From contig NC_083871.1 in assembly GCF_032452875.1 (NCBI RefSeq), positions 8,779,692 to 8,843,691 on the forward strand: a stretch of DNA of 64,000 nt. The letters are read 5' to 3'. How positions within the stretch are numbered: the stretch's first letter is position 1; each line of letters begins with the position of its first letter. Below, piece by piece: positions 20,162-31,711 of this stretch. The position numbers and the translations under genes are program-made. This DNA is from Bos javanicus (lineage: Eukaryota; Chordata; Mammalia; Artiodactyla; Bovidae). A model generated the notes under the pieces. That model had not been told where the DNA came from. It saw only the letters and a list, made by a program, of their open reading frames with translations, and searched no databases.

Positions 20162-21602
20162 AATTTCATAGACATAAACATTTAAGGAGCTGTCTTCCTT
20201 TTTATTTCTGTGGGCCCCCGGAGTTCCTGGTATCACTCTAAGCAATTTGTAGTCTTTAAGAAGAGCGAGAAGACATCTTTTAAAGGTTTTAAATGGTCAT
20301 TTAAAATGCATATATTAATGTAGAAAACCAGTCTTTTGAGAAACTTCCATATTTTTGAGCAATCTTAACCTTCCCCTAGTTGGAAGAGGAGGGTTTCTAA
20401 TGCTGAACATTTGTCCTTTCCCTGGAGAAGGGGTAAAATGCCCTGCTCCCCCCTCCCCCAACCCCAAACAATTTTTGTAAAAGAATAATTTAACCAGAAA
20501 TCAAAATGTTAAGAGAGCACACATTGTCATTCAAAACACAGGAATCAGTCTTTTACAGGATTTTTCAAATAAAACCTAGAATGTTTTCCCTTAAAGGTTA
20601 CCAGTGACTTCCACTTAGCAAAAACTCAGGACCTTTTCAAATTCTTGGTCATCTGTAATACCATTTTATTATTTGACACTGTTTTCTGCTGCCACTGAAG
20701 AATTGTATGTCCCTTGCATTTCACTGGGCATGCTGTATTTTTATTTGCTAAAGCTGGCCTCTCGTAGAACCCTTTCTTTTCTGCAGAGACCTTCTCTTTT
20801 GGCTTCTTAAGGGCGTCCTGCAAATCCACGGTGTTGGCTCTCCTCACTCGCTCACGGGAGATCATGATCCTTTAGTACCAGCTGTCACTTCTCTGGGCTG
20901 ATTCCCCAAACCACAGCTCTAGCCTTGACTGTGTATGCCACCGCCTTCAGATAACCTAGTATAACTCATTAAAGGTTCTGTTGCTTTCTCCAACCCAACC
21001 CAACCCAACAGTTTTAGATGCGTCGGGACCAGTGTGTTTCAGGCATAACATTATTTCCTTTGACTGAAACACATCAGGTTATCTACACTGGGTCGTGTTA
21101 TATTAGACTCCCCTCTTCCCTCCTAAGTAATCTGCCTCCACTGCAGGGTTTTCCTCACAACAGCGTCCACTCTCTCCTCTTCCTTTTCATCTTCCTTGCT
21201 TTTTTCCTGTCCAGACATAAAGTTGTGAAGGTCCGTGAAGTGGTTTCCTCTCTGGGCCCCTCTGGTTCATGGGGCCATCCTTTCAGTTTCTTCCATTTTC
21301 TGCTGCCAGATTCATCCTCCTGAAGCACAGTCTTTGGCTGGGTTCCCTGGAAACAGAATCAGAGGCCAGGTTGCATGCAGGTTTGGGAAGTGAAGGTGCT
21401 CTCACCTGCAAGGAAGTGAGAAGACAGGTTGAACAAAGAGAAATTTGCCTGCAGTGAATTTGTAGCTGAGCCCACAGAGCGCTCACAAATGGAGGCAAAG
21501 GACCAGACCCTTCAACACCCTTAGCTCTACCAAGACGTCCCTGCTGTGGTTCATTTCACAGGCCCTAGTTTCCTCTCCTGTATGGCTCTGTTTGCTTTGC
21601 TG
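20159..21602. other. Intron; one unexplained antisense open frame
   Basis: A CAACC-type short repeat lies at about 20990-21009. The antisense frame at 20626-20865 is listed separately. From about 21100 the sequence becomes more GC-rich, but I see no splice-bounded exon or known repeat. Confidence 0.4.
20626..20865 (-). pseudogene. Unrecognised 79-codon antisense frame, possible retrocopy remnant
   Basis: The frame starts ATG (MISRERVRRANTVDLQDALKK) and is rich in Lys/Arg, with a CPVKCKGH segment. I do not recognise a family. It reads more like a small basic protein than SINE-derived frames do, which is why it is listed. No poly-A tail or target duplications could be read, so it may be chance. 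Confidence 0.2.
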
Positions 21603-21808
21603 TTGCTCTGTTACTTAGTCATTCAGTCATGTCTGACTCTTTGCGACCCCATGGACTATATCCCACCAGGCTCCTCTGTCCATGGGGATTCTCCAGACAA
21701 GAATACTGGAGTGGGTTGCCATGCCCTCCTCCAGGGGATCCTCCCAACCCAGGGATTGAACCAGGGTCTCCTGCATGGAGACAGATCCCACTGAGCCACC
21801 AGGGAAGC
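21603..21808 (-). mobile_element. Bov-tA SINE
   Basis: Antisense copy from ttacttagtcattcagtcat to gagccaccagggaagcg. A short deletion affects the box A to box B interval (cctgcatggagacagatccc). Open frames on both strands here are artefacts. Confidence 0.92.
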
Positions 21809-23111
21809 GTTCTGCTCTGTGACCTTGCTGCCTCCTCGTGTGCCTGGCTCTAAGCCAGTTACCCCCACTGAGAGCGGGCAGGAACCGAGTGAGTCTGTTC
21901 TGCAGCCAGGGGCTCCTCGTGATAAGGGACACACGGCAGAGCAGCCTCTGAGAGATGAGTGTGTTGATGCTGAAGGGGGCTGTGAGTCCAGCCCCATGAG
22001 ACTCACTCCAGCCACGCTGAGCATTGCTCTTTCCCATGTAGGAACCTGCATTGCTTTCTTCCTGCCTGCTTCAGGGTCAGTGTCTCAGCCTGACTGCGAG
22101 GGGCCCTCTGTGATCTGGGCCCGCCGCATCTATTACTGAACTCAGCGTCCCACCGTCTTCCCTGCCCGCCCTCCAGTGCAATGAAGGTTGACCTCGGTGT
22201 CACCCGAGTGGTCAAGTCTGCTCTGTAGCCTCCTTGAGATCCCTGTCACCCTCATTCAGGGTGACTTGTGCTGTCCCCTTGCCTGCAGCGCCCCCTCCTC
22301 TAAGTCTGTCCTTTCACACCCAGTGTCTTAGTCCTGCTTCTAGTTACACCGTATAATTCTGTAATTTATTGCGTATTTTATCGTATTTCTTCAGTAGCTT
22401 GCGATAAGCTGTTCTCATTTTCAGTGTTCTATTAATTTGGAATGTGGCACATAGTACTTCACCTCTTGAGTGTTCTTGGCAGAATCTAGCAGCATGTTAG
22501 CTTCATAGTATAGGATCCATGAGAAACTGTTTGCTTTCCTGATTGTTTTTGTAGGTGGCGCAGCCAAAAAATTGAATCTCAAGAGTGATGACTTAAGGTG
22601 GAAGGGGCCTTCTAGAAAGATTGTGTTTGAACTCAAGGGATGAAATTTGTCTTGAAGAAAATTTCAGAGTGTCCGAGTTACAGGGTTTGCATGGCTCCTG
22701 AGTGGATGAGCTTTACTACAATCATGAATTCATAGCAGTTTCCTTCTCTTCTTGTCCTGGCTCACTTGCTCACATTGTCCTGGGGCCACTGCAGCCTGAA
22801 GTTCCTTCTCTGGGATTCTCGTCCCCTTTTAGGAGTGCTGTGTGGACTCTGGGATTGGCACGTAAATACCTGCTTTATATGTTGTCAAATCCACACAAGT
22901 TCCCTATGGGGTATATGCTGCCATTTTACAAAACAAAACAAAAAAAACCTTCAAGGAAAGGGGTGCAGCCTGCTCAGAAACACACAGTTAGTGAGGGAGT
23001 CGGACAGGTGTTCCAAACCTCTGTAGCCATCTGAATCATCCTAAGAGTGAACACAGCATCTGTGGGGGATGGTACCAAAGTTGTTTTGGAAACAGTTGCT
23101 CCCAGGGGAAC
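21809..23111. other. Intron, moderately GC-rich, unassigned
   Basis: No repeat I can name. GC content is raised at about 21820-22320, but CpGs are not dense enough for a CpG island call. An A-rich stretch lies at 22930-22948. Confidence 0.4.
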
Positions 23112-23123
23112 TGAGAGTTGATT

Positions 23124-24807
23124 CAGTTCAGTTCAGTCGCTCAGTCGTGTCTGACTCTTTGCAACCCCATGGACTGCAGCATGCTAGGCCTCCCTGTCCA
23201 TCGCCAACTTCCAGAGTTTACTCAAACTAATGTCCATCGAGTCAGTGATGCCATCCAACCATCTCATCCTCTGTCATCCCCTTCTCCTCCCACCTTCAAT
23301 CTTTCCCAGCATCAGGGTCTTTTCCAATGAGTCAGCTCTTTGCATGAGGTGGCCAAAGTATTGGAGTTTCAGCTTCAGCATCAGTCCTTCCAATGTATAT
23401 TCAGGACTGATTTCCTTTAGGATGGACTGGTTGGATCTCCTTGCAGTCCAAGGGACTCTCAAGAGTCTTCTCCAACACCACAGTTCAAAGGCATCAATTC
23501 TTCAGCACTCAGATTTCTTTATAGTCCACCTCTCACATCCATACATGACCACTGGAAAAGCCATAGCTTTGACTAGACGTACCTTTGTTGTCAAAGTAAT
23601 GTCTCTGCTTTTTAATATGCTGTCTAAGTTGGTAATAACTTTCCTTCCAAGAAGTAAGCGTCTTTTAATTTCATGGCTGTGGTCACCATCTACAGTGATT
23701 TTGAAGCCCACAAAAATAAAGTCTGACACTGTTTCCACTGTTTCCCCATCTGTTTGCCATGAAGTGATGGGACCAGATGCCATGATCTTAGTTTTCTGAA
23801 TGTTGAGCTTTAAGCCAACTTTTTCACTCTCCTCTTTCACTTTCATCAAGAGGCTCTTTAGTTCTTCTTCACTTTCTGCCATAAGGATGGTGTCATCTGC
23901 ATATTTGAGGTTACTGATATTTCTCCTGGCAATCTTGATTCCAGCTTGTGCTCTATGCAACCCAGCATTTTTGATGATATACTCTGCATATAAGTTAAAT
24001 AAACAGGGAGACAATATACAGCCTTGATGTACTCTTTTCCCTATTTGGAACCAGTCTGTTGTTCCATGTCCAGTTCTAACTGTTGCTTCTTGACCTGCAT
24101 ACAGATTTCTTAAGAGGCAGGTCAGGTGGTCTGGTATTCCCATCTCTTTCAGAATTTTCCAGAGTTTATTGTGATCCACAGAGACAAAGGCGTTGGCGTA
24201 GTCAATAAAGCAGAAGTAGATGATTACTTTCTCGAACACTGTTGCTTTTTTGATGATCCAGTGGATGTTGGTAATTTGATCTCTGGTTCCTCTACCTTTT
24301 CTAAATCCACCTTGAACATCTGGAAGTTCACGGTTTATGTACTATTGAAACCTGGTTGGAGAATTTTGAGTATTACTTTACTAGCGTGTGAGATGAGTAC
24401 AATTGTGCGGTAGTTTGAGCATTCTTTGGCATTGCCTTTCTTTGGGATTGGAATGAAAACGGACCTTTTCCAATCCTGTGGCCACTGCTGAGTTTTCCAA
24501 ATTTGCTGGCTTATTGAGTGCAGCACTTTCACAGCATCAGCTTTTAGGATTTGAAATAGCTCAACTGGAATTCCATCACTCTACTAGCTTTGTTCATAGT
24601 GATGCTTCCTAAAGCCCACTTAACTTTGCATTCCAGAATGTCTGGCTCTAGGTCAGTGATCACACCATCGTGATTATCTGGGTCGTGAGGATCTTTTTTG
24701 TACAGTTCTTCTGTGTATTCTTGCCACCTCTTCTTAATATCTTCTGCTTCTGTTAGGTCCCTACCATTTCTGTCCTTTATGGTGCCCATCTTTGCATTTC
24801 TTTTTCT
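23124..24807 (-). mobile_element. BovB LINE, 5'-truncated with internal deletion
   Basis: The 3' end is at the left (cagttcagttcagtcgctca). Target duplication tgagagttgatt is perfect at 23112-23123 and 24808-24819. Near 24790 the sequence jumps from the catctttgcat position of BovB to another tttgcat site about 240 bp further 5' (compare 7530 and 7780 in the longer copy), skipping what lies between. Confidence 0.94.
23502..24239 (-). pseudogene. BovB reverse transcriptase fragment, 245 codons
   Basis: The longest clean RT frame among the truncated copies. It holds FIDYANAFVSVDH (motif A; the first Asp kept, the later Asp of AFD changed to Val) and KYADDTILMAES (motif C intact). The downstream RT C-terminus continues in another frame, and the upstream part (24335-24789) is in separate frames. 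It is not functional as a full ORF2. Confidence 0.88.
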
Positions 24808-24875
24808 TGAGAGTTGATTAGGGGGTCAATAGTTCTATCTCTGCTCTTCTACAGCATTTATTTCCTTGTTTCTAG

Positions 24876-25135
24876 CGGTGCAGTGTCTTCGTTGCTGTGA
24901 GCAGGTTTTCTCTAGCTGCGGTGCTCGGGCTTCAGTAGTTGGCACACAGGCTTAGTAGTTACAGCCGTGGGCTTGGTAGCTGTGCTTTGTGGGCTCCAGA
25001 GTGTGGGCTCAGTAGTTGTGGTGTGTGGGGTTAGTTGCTCCGTAGCATGGGGGGGTCTTCCCAGGCCAGAGATCAAAACAGTGTCCCCTGCATTGGCAGG
25101 TATATTCTCAGCCCCTGGACCACCAGGGAAATCCC
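24876..25135 (-). mobile_element. CHR-1 type SINE
   Basis: It runs from gcggtgcagtgtcttcgttg through several ggcttagtagtt units to gaccaccagggaaatcccc. The left end is slightly truncated. Confidence 0.9.
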
Positions 25136-25303
25136 CATGAAGCAGTAGCTAATAAACGGTTAGCATGTTTGCATGGAAAGGATGTGGAGAGAGAACTGGT
25201 TTCAAGCCCTTGCCACTCAATAGCTTTTCTGTGGTCTTGGATAAGTTACTTAACAAAACAGGGTATCTATTTCTTTTAATATCTTTAAAGAGGGATACTG
25301 GGC

Positions 25304-25495
25304 TTCCTTGGTGGCTCAGATGGTAAAGAATCTGCCTGCAATGCATGAGACTGGGTTCAGTCCCTGTGTTGGGTAGATCCCCTGGAGAAAGGAGTAGCAA
25401 CCCACTGCAGTATTCTTGTCTGGAGGATTCCATGGACAGAGGAGCATAGTGGGCTACAGTCCATGGGGTCACAAAGAGTGGACATGACTTTCATT
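25304..25495 (+). mobile_element. Bov-tA SINE
   Basis: It runs from gggcttccttggtggctcag to acatgactttcattttc. Short similar flanks aaagaggga (about 25288) and aaagagga (about 25499) may be the target duplication. Confidence 0.92.
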
Positions 25496-26518
25496 TTCAA
25501 AGAGGATTGAGAAATAATGTCCTTTGCCTTTTTGTTCTATGGGACTACTGTAACCAAATCTGGGGTTTATGAATTGTCAAGTGCTACAAAGGAAGTTATT
25601 TTTGTTAACAGTGTAAAGTAATACACATGGTGATGCTAATAATAATTATATGTTGATGATGCTTTAATAACAATCATAATAATAATGATTTAAAATAGTA
25701 AAAAAAATAGTAATAGCTTTGCATCAGATGGCCACAATGATTGGACTTCCCTTTGCTGGCAATATTTCAAATATTTGTTGATTAAGTTCTTTTGGTAGAT
25801 TTTCAGCTTTTGCCCTTCTTGGCTCAAACAAGCAATTAAATTCTCCTCAGGAAATTGTGAAAGGTTACCTTTAGTTGTACAGTCTATGCTCCTGAATTTT
25901 GGCGTCAGTTCACAATTCATGGCCAAATTAACATCTCAATCACTTGAGACCTATTCATAAAGAATGGGATTATGTACATAACTTGTAGTACTTAGCTATT
26001 AAGGAACTTGAGTTTCACAGTGTAGCCAGGAGGAAGAGAATATACTTCTTTCTATACTTTGTACTCTGACTCACAGGCTGAAGTGTGGCCATATGAGCCT
26101 GTGTTTATACGTAAGTGAGCATCACATTTGGGCCGGAACTTGCCAATTTAATGGAGGATGCCTCCAGTTTAGCATTTGAGATTTGTAAAGGATCCCTAGG
26201 GCCTTCCAGGAAAATTTTTGTATAAATGAAAGATAATAGCAACATTTTAGTCATTTGCAAATCATCTCTTTTAAGTAAAATGCCTTATGGAAACCAATAA
26301 AGCCATATAATTCTTTCTAAAAATGAAATTCAAATACTCTTAGAGGGAATTCTTCAGAGCTAGAAAACATTTACTTCGTATTTTTGTATTGGTTGTCGTT
26401 GCTTTTCTTTCTTGCTGTGGTATAAGTAATGGAGACGTGTATAAAAGCTGGTAAGTTGAAAGTGATTATTTTTGGATCAAAAAATTGGGGGATGAATTTT
26501 TTTAAAAAAATAGCTTTG
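25496..26518. other. Intron, AT-rich, unassigned
   Basis: AAT-rich low-complexity sequence lies at about 25625-25710. A 78-codon antisense frame at 25690-25926 has no recognised domain. The rest is unassigned. Confidence 0.4.
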
Positions 26519-26720
26519 TATGTGCCATGTCCATCTCTACAACCCTATGAACTGTAACCCTCCAGGCTCCTCTGTCCATGGAATTCTCCAGGCAAGAATA
26601 TTGGAGTGGGTTGTCATACCCTCCTCCAGGGGATCTTCCTAACCCAGGGATTAAACCATTGTCTCCTAGGTCTCCTGCATTGCAGGCGAATTCTTTACCC
26701 CTGAGACACTGAGGAAGCCC
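26519..26720 (-). mobile_element. Bov-tA SINE
   Basis: It runs from tatgtgccatgtccatctct to gacactgaggaagccc. The 3' end lacks the usual ctcagtcg segment, so it is slightly truncated and diverged. Confidence 0.88.
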
Positions 26721-27460
26721 TTTAATAACTCTGTATGCAATTTATAGCAAATACAGTCCTTATGGAATTTTTCACATAGTACGAACTTTAATATTAAGGA
26801 CTTGGCAAATGTGTGATTTTTTTTCATGAATTGTTTTGCTAATAAGACTAATTCTATTTGACTAGATTTCTGTATCATACATTTATTCATCATTGTTTAA
26901 AAATTTAATTACTCGTATTTTGAAAAGGACTCTTTAAAGGTAAATTCACATCAGAACGACCACACAGAGTGTGGTAGGTATACTTCTGTTAGTCAAAACT
27001 CCTAGCAGTTTCACTTTTTTTAGATTAAAGACCTGATTAGTCATCTGGATAGAAATTTTAAGAAACTGCTTTTGCAATTATAGCTATTTTAGAGGAATTC
27101 CTTCCAGAGAAATTGAGCAAGAGTGGCAATTAATTCCAGCTGTTGGAGTGAACTAGATCTAAATGTCTGAGTTCAAGCTCTAGTAACTTGCAGGGAAGCT
27201 TCTCAATCCTATGATTTAGCAGCCATTAAGCTTTGTAGACCATTGTCCACTCATTTGATGAATTCTTAAGTGAAGCCTTGATTTCTTCATTTTATTTTTC
27301 CATGAGCTCAGAATCCCTGACACTACTGACCATCTCTGTGGAGGGCAAAGAGAAGAAAGAAAGGGAGGCTTAATTTTTAAAATTCTTACGATTTTTAAAT
27401 TCTCTTTTTCTCTAGAAAGTTGCTTATGTGTGCTTTAAAAAAAAATTAATATACTTTTTT
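26721..27460. other. Intron, unassigned
   Basis: No element recognised. The T-rich end (27430-27468) borders the L1 remnant. Confidence 0.4.
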
Positions 27461-27667
27461 TTTTTTAGAATAGTGTTAGGCCTACAGAAAAGTTGAGCAT
27501 AAAATGCAGAGATTTCCTGTACACCCTTCTCCCCAGGCCCAAATTTTGCTGCAGTTAATGAATGAAGTCATGATTAACTGAAGTCCACAGCTTACGTTAG
27601 ACTTCACTCTGCGTTGTACAGGTTTATGGTTTTGACAAATGCATGACAATGTATTCATGATTACTAA

Positions 27668-27920
27668 GGGCTTCTCTGGTGGCTCAGATGATAAAGAGTC
27701 CACCCGCAATGCAGGAGACTGGGGTTCTATCCCTGTGTCAGGAAGATCGCCTGGAGGACGGCATGGTAACCCCGGAGACTGGGGTTCTATTCCTGGGTCA
27801 GGAAGATCCCCTGGAGGTGGGCATGGCAACCCAGTCCAGTATTCTTGCTTGGAGAATCCCATGGACAGAGAAGCCTGGTGGGCTACAGTCCATGGGGTTG
27901 CGAACAATCAGACACAGGAT
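27668..27920 (+). mobile_element. Bov-tA SINE with 60-bp internal duplication
   Basis: It starts gggcttctctggtggctcag. A 60-bp unit covering box B and the start of the Bov-A body is present twice, 27714-27773 and 27774-27833, both beginning ggagactggggttctat. The two copies differ at several positions, so the duplication is not recent. Open frames here are artefacts. Confidence 0.92.
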
Positions 27921-28225
27921 TATTGAATGGCTTTGCTGCCTTAAAAATCCCTTGGGCTCCATCTGTTTATCCCCTCACTACCTTACTCTCATCTAACCCT
28001 TGACAGCAGCTGATCTTTCACCATCCCTCTAGTTTTGCCTTTTCCAGAATCATATAGTTGGAACCATATTGTATATAACCTTTTCAGATTGGCTTCTTTC
28101 CTTTATTAATCTGCATTTAAGTTTCTTTCATGCTTTTTCAGGGCTTCATAGCTCATTTCTTTTTATCACTAAATGATATTCCATTGTGTGGCTATAACAC
28201 AGTTATTCATTCACCTACTGAAGGA

Positions 28226-28460
28226 TGTCTTGTGTGTGTGTATGTGTGTTAAGTCGCTTCAGTCGTGTCCAACTCTTTGCGACTCTATGGACTGTAGCCT
28301 ATCAGGCTCCTCTGTCATGGGATTCTCCAGGCAAGAGTACTGGAGTGGGTTGCCGTTGTCTCCTCCAGGCGATCTTTCCGACCCAGGGATCCAACCCATG
28401 TGTCATGTCTCCTGCATTGGCAGGTGGGTTCTTTACCACTAGCGCCACCTGGGAAGCCCT
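28226..28460 (-). mobile_element. Bov-tA SINE with TG-rich tail
   Basis: The left end is tgtgtgtgtatgtgtgttaa, the tail variant of this subfamily, followed by gtcgcttcagtcgtgtccaa. The right end is ccacctgggaagccc. It is inserted in the L1 remnant. Confidence 0.92.
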
Positions 28461-28576
28461 AGGACATCTCAGCTGCTTCCAGCTTTTGGTAACTGAGTAA
28501 AGTTGCTCTAAGTGTTCTGTGCAGGATTTTGTGCAGATGTAAGTTTTCAACTCCTTTGGGTACTTAGTTTCTTTCT

Positions 28577-28622
28577 TTAAAATGTTATGGAAATACCCCA
28601 AAGAACATTTTGGCCAACCCAG
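28577..28622. mobile_element. Mariner-type terminal fragment
   Basis: The string ttatggaaataccccaaaga ends in cattttggccaacccagta, which resembles the terminal inverted repeat of the ruminant mariner (ending ggccaacccaata). Only this end is seen; no partner end or transposase is nearby. Confidence 0.55.
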
Positions 28623-29095
28623 TACCTAGAGAGCAAGTAGACACTGGATATGTAGATGAGAGTCAAGATAAACACACCATTGTTTATGGGAGTGGGAGGC
28701 TGGGATGGGGGAAGATTGCTCACTTTAAAGTGTGAGTCTGGCGCTGCAAACGCCAGTCTGTCTCCTGCCAGTGGGTAAGTGGACTTAGGGGAGAAGTTGG
28801 AAGGATGTTTTCCTGCTTGGTTACAGTTCAAAACAATCAAGGGGAGTACTAATAAACAGCCTTAATCAGTCCCAGTTACAGGCCTAGCTAATTAAATTCC
28901 CATAAACACTTTAAAACTGCATTTATAAATTTAATGTACTTGGTTCTTCTTAAGTGTTCAAGGACCTTGATCTAACAACTGGAACTTCTCCAAGTACTTG
29001 AACTTTTCTTATAAACCTAACACAAGTTTTTAAGTCCATCTTAAGAATTCCAGTGCTTGGAGCATCTAGTAAAACCCTTTTACACCTTTCAATTT
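28623..29095. other. Intron, unassigned
   Basis: No repeat or exon recognised between the mariner-like end and the L1 3' end. Confidence 0.4.
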
Positions 29096-29510
29096 ATTTA
29101 TTTTTAAAATATTTATTTATTTTTATTTGATTGATGGTTGGTTTACGATATTGGCTTGATTTCTGTTATATATCAACATGAATTAACCATAGGTTAATAT
29201 GTCTGCTCCCCCTTGAATCTCCCTCCCACCTCCCACCATTCCCACCCCTCTGGGTTATTACAGTTTGAGTTCCCTGAGTCATACAGCAAATTTCCATTGG
29301 CTGTCTATTTACATGTGTTACACACATATGTTACACACATATGTTACATACAGAGCATTCATGCTACTCCCTCCATTCATCTCTCCCTCTCCCTCTTCTC
29401 CCCCACTCTCGGCCATAAGTCTGTTCTCTATGTCTGTGTCTGCAATGCTGCTCTGCGAACAGATTCATCAGTTTCATCCTTTTAGAGTCCATATATAAAA
29501 GATATATAGA
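29096..29510 (-). mobile_element. Ruminant L1 3' end
   Basis: Antisense L1 3' UTR: ttggcttgatttctgttata, atcaacatgaattaaccata, cccctctgggttattacagt, caaatttccattggctgtct, ctgcgaacagattcatcagt. A small internal duplication of cacacatatgttac occurs near 29322-29346. Confidence 0.82.
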
Positions 29511-29630
29511 TTCCACCTTTCAATTTAAAGTCACAGATTCAAATAAATGGAGATTACAAGTATAGTCTGTTAACATGTCAAAGTGTCTTAAACATAATAA
29601 ACATGTTATCAACTAAATATTGAACCTGTC

Positions 29631-29744
29631 CACGCTGGAGTGGGTAGCCATTCCCTTCTGCAGAGGATCTTCCTGACCCAGAGACTGACCCGGCTCTCCT
29701 GCATTTCAGGCAGATTCTTTACCATCTGAATCACCAGGGAAGCA
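29631..29744 (-). mobile_element. Truncated Bov-tA SINE
   Basis: Only the tRNA-like head and about 40 bp of Bov-A body remain, from gctggagtgggtagccattc to atcaccagggaagc. Confidence 0.85.
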
Positions 29745-30828
29745 AGTAATAATTACACTAGGATTCCTAAACTTAACATCGGAGATTTTAATACCTAGGG
29801 TTAGATTTGATCATTACGTCTCTATTGAAAACTAAAGATTCTTGGAGTTCTTGTCACCCAGAGTGATTTAGGGTTGCCATCCCAGGAAGAGTCAGGCTCC
29901 TTGTGTAGAGCGAGGTCGGTCACTTACCAGCCAGAGGCCTGAGACCTGGTGGAGGGCGTGGGTGTCACAGCTCTTCTTCCCCAGGCACTGAAGGATACAC
30001 TGCACCATCTGTATAATCAGGATAACAGCAGGAGGATCCGGGTCTCTATTCTTAAGTAATTCTTTGATCTTATTTGACCCTGCAGTCCTCCTAATCAGAG
30101 GCACTTGAGTTCTCTCAGCTAATCTCTCTTCCTCTTTGTGGAATTGTATATTCTTTTCATATTTTTCTTGCCTGGTTAGGTCAGAACCCTTAAAGCTATT
30201 TTAATCTAGTGATACCACTGAATTCCCTGTATCTCTCACACCTCTGTCTGTCTCAAGCCACGACACTAGAATCTGGCTCGTGACAGCTGTGCTGAGTTTC
30301 CAGCCGTGTCTGACTGGGACACTTGTCTGCTCATTGAATGAGTCACTGAGAAAATGGTGATCGTGAATCATACTTAGTAAGGAAGGTGAAGTAGTAGCGT
30401 TCTAGAGTTCAGATATTTGAAGTCTTGTGTAACATTTATATTATATGGAAATGTATTGTTCTAAAAGTGCCAGGGTGATTTTCAAATCCAACTAAAGGCT
30501 TTTCACAAAAGATTTATTGTGAAGGACAGTTTTGAGATGAGGTTATTGGGATGAACTTGCTTCTTTCTCTCACCTCCTGCGTCTAGTCCATTGATAAATT
30601 CTGTTGGTTCCACAGGAATCACCAGCTTTTCGGCGCCTCCTTGGCCGTTGTTATATGTCACTTGGGCTCTATTGTTAGATCACCTCCTAATGTATTTTTC
30701 TTGTTTGTTCATTTTCCTTCCACAGTAACCCCACTCCTGCCCATAGTCTGTCTTCCACACAGCAGCTGGCTTGATCTTAAACCATAAATTAGATGAGTGA
30801 CCTACTACTGTCAACGCTGCAGTGGCTT
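29745..30828. other. Intron, unassigned
   Basis: No exon or repeat recognised. The 70-codon antisense frame at 29892-30104 has no domain. Confidence 0.4.
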
Positions 30829-30985
30829 TATTTCCTTATTTTTATTTTTGATGGGAGGATAATTGCTTTACAATGTTGTGTTGGTTTCTGTCACACAACA
30901 CTATGAATCAGCCGTAAATATATATCTGTCCCCTCCCTCCTGAGCCTCCTTCCCAGCGTCCCTCATCCCACCCTTCTAGGTCACC
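30829..30985 (-). mobile_element. Ruminant L1 3' end, short
   Basis: Antisense L1 3' UTR: gataattgctttacaatgtt, gtgttggtttctgtcacac, actatgaatcagccgtaaat, tcccacccttctaggtcacc. It is about 155 bp long. Confidence 0.8.
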
Positions 30986-31582
30986 TTCAGTCTTTCATCG
31001 TATTAGTAATAGACTGACATCCAGATACTTTTCCCGTGTGTCCCAGATCCTGGCTTCTTTGTGACCTCACATCCAGGCAGTGTCCTTAGCCAGACTGGGC
31101 TCCATGTTTGTTATTCCTTTACTTGAGGTTTCACCTCAGCACCTTTGAACTTGAGTGTGCCTCTTCCTGCGACCTTGTGTTCTATAATATTAGCATTTAC
31201 TGAACACTCTTCTCTGTAAAATTAATAGTAATTTTGATGTCCCTCACATGAAGAATTACCTCCTTAGAGACGTGTTCAGGGAGTGCGTCTGACCATCTGA
31301 TCACCGCTTTCTGATTTAAACTCCCTCTCTGTCCCCCCTCACCTCCCCTACGTTGTACCCTCGTCACCACCTCTCTGTGGTTTCTCATGGATTAATTTTT
31401 ATTCATAGTCCTCACCAGCAGTTGGCATTGTTTTTCTTGTCTGTTTATTCATTTATTGTTTCAAGTTCATTACTATACCCTCAGCACCTAAATATTTCCT
31501 GGTGCCAGTAATTATTCAGTATCATTTTAACATAATATACTGCATGAATGAATGGTTTTCTCATTGGGATAAAAGTCCAGTA
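30986..31582. other. Intron; possible old L2-like sequence
   Basis: Clinical-looking T/C-rich wording at 31060-31200 and 31330-31480 (tttattcatttattgtttcaa) may be decayed L2. I cannot fix boundaries. Confidence 0.3.
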
Positions 31583-31711
31583 GGGCTTCCCTGGTGGCTC
31601 AGTGGGGAAGAATCCACCTGCCAATGCAGGAGACATGGGTTCGATCCCTGATTTGAGAAGATCCCACATGCCACGGAGTAATGGAACCTATGCAAAAAAA
31701 AAAAAAATAAG
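31583..31711 (+). mobile_element. Short CHR-type SINE
   Basis: It has a well-kept head gggcttccctggtggctcag through gggttcgatccctgatttga, then agatcccacatgccacggag and an A-rich tail at 31694-31711. The body is of CHR type, not Bov-A. Confidence 0.9.

Larger units (their letters stand above)
27461..28570 (-). mobile_element. Old L1 3' region, interrupted by two SINEs
   Basis: Three pieces keep L1 order: 27469-27667 (cctacagaaaagttgagca, ttgacaaatgcatgacaatg), 27921-28225 (ttaaaaatcccttgggctcc, agttttgccttttccagaat, cattgtgtggctataacac) and 28461-28565 (tcagctgcttccagctttt, ttttcaactcctttgggtac). They read as the antisense of an ancient mammalian L1. Two Bov-tA copies split it. Confidence 0.75.

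Noticed and set aside
21809..22320. CpG island or alternative promoter
   Set aside because: GC is raised, but CpGs are sparse and no exon with a donor site follows.
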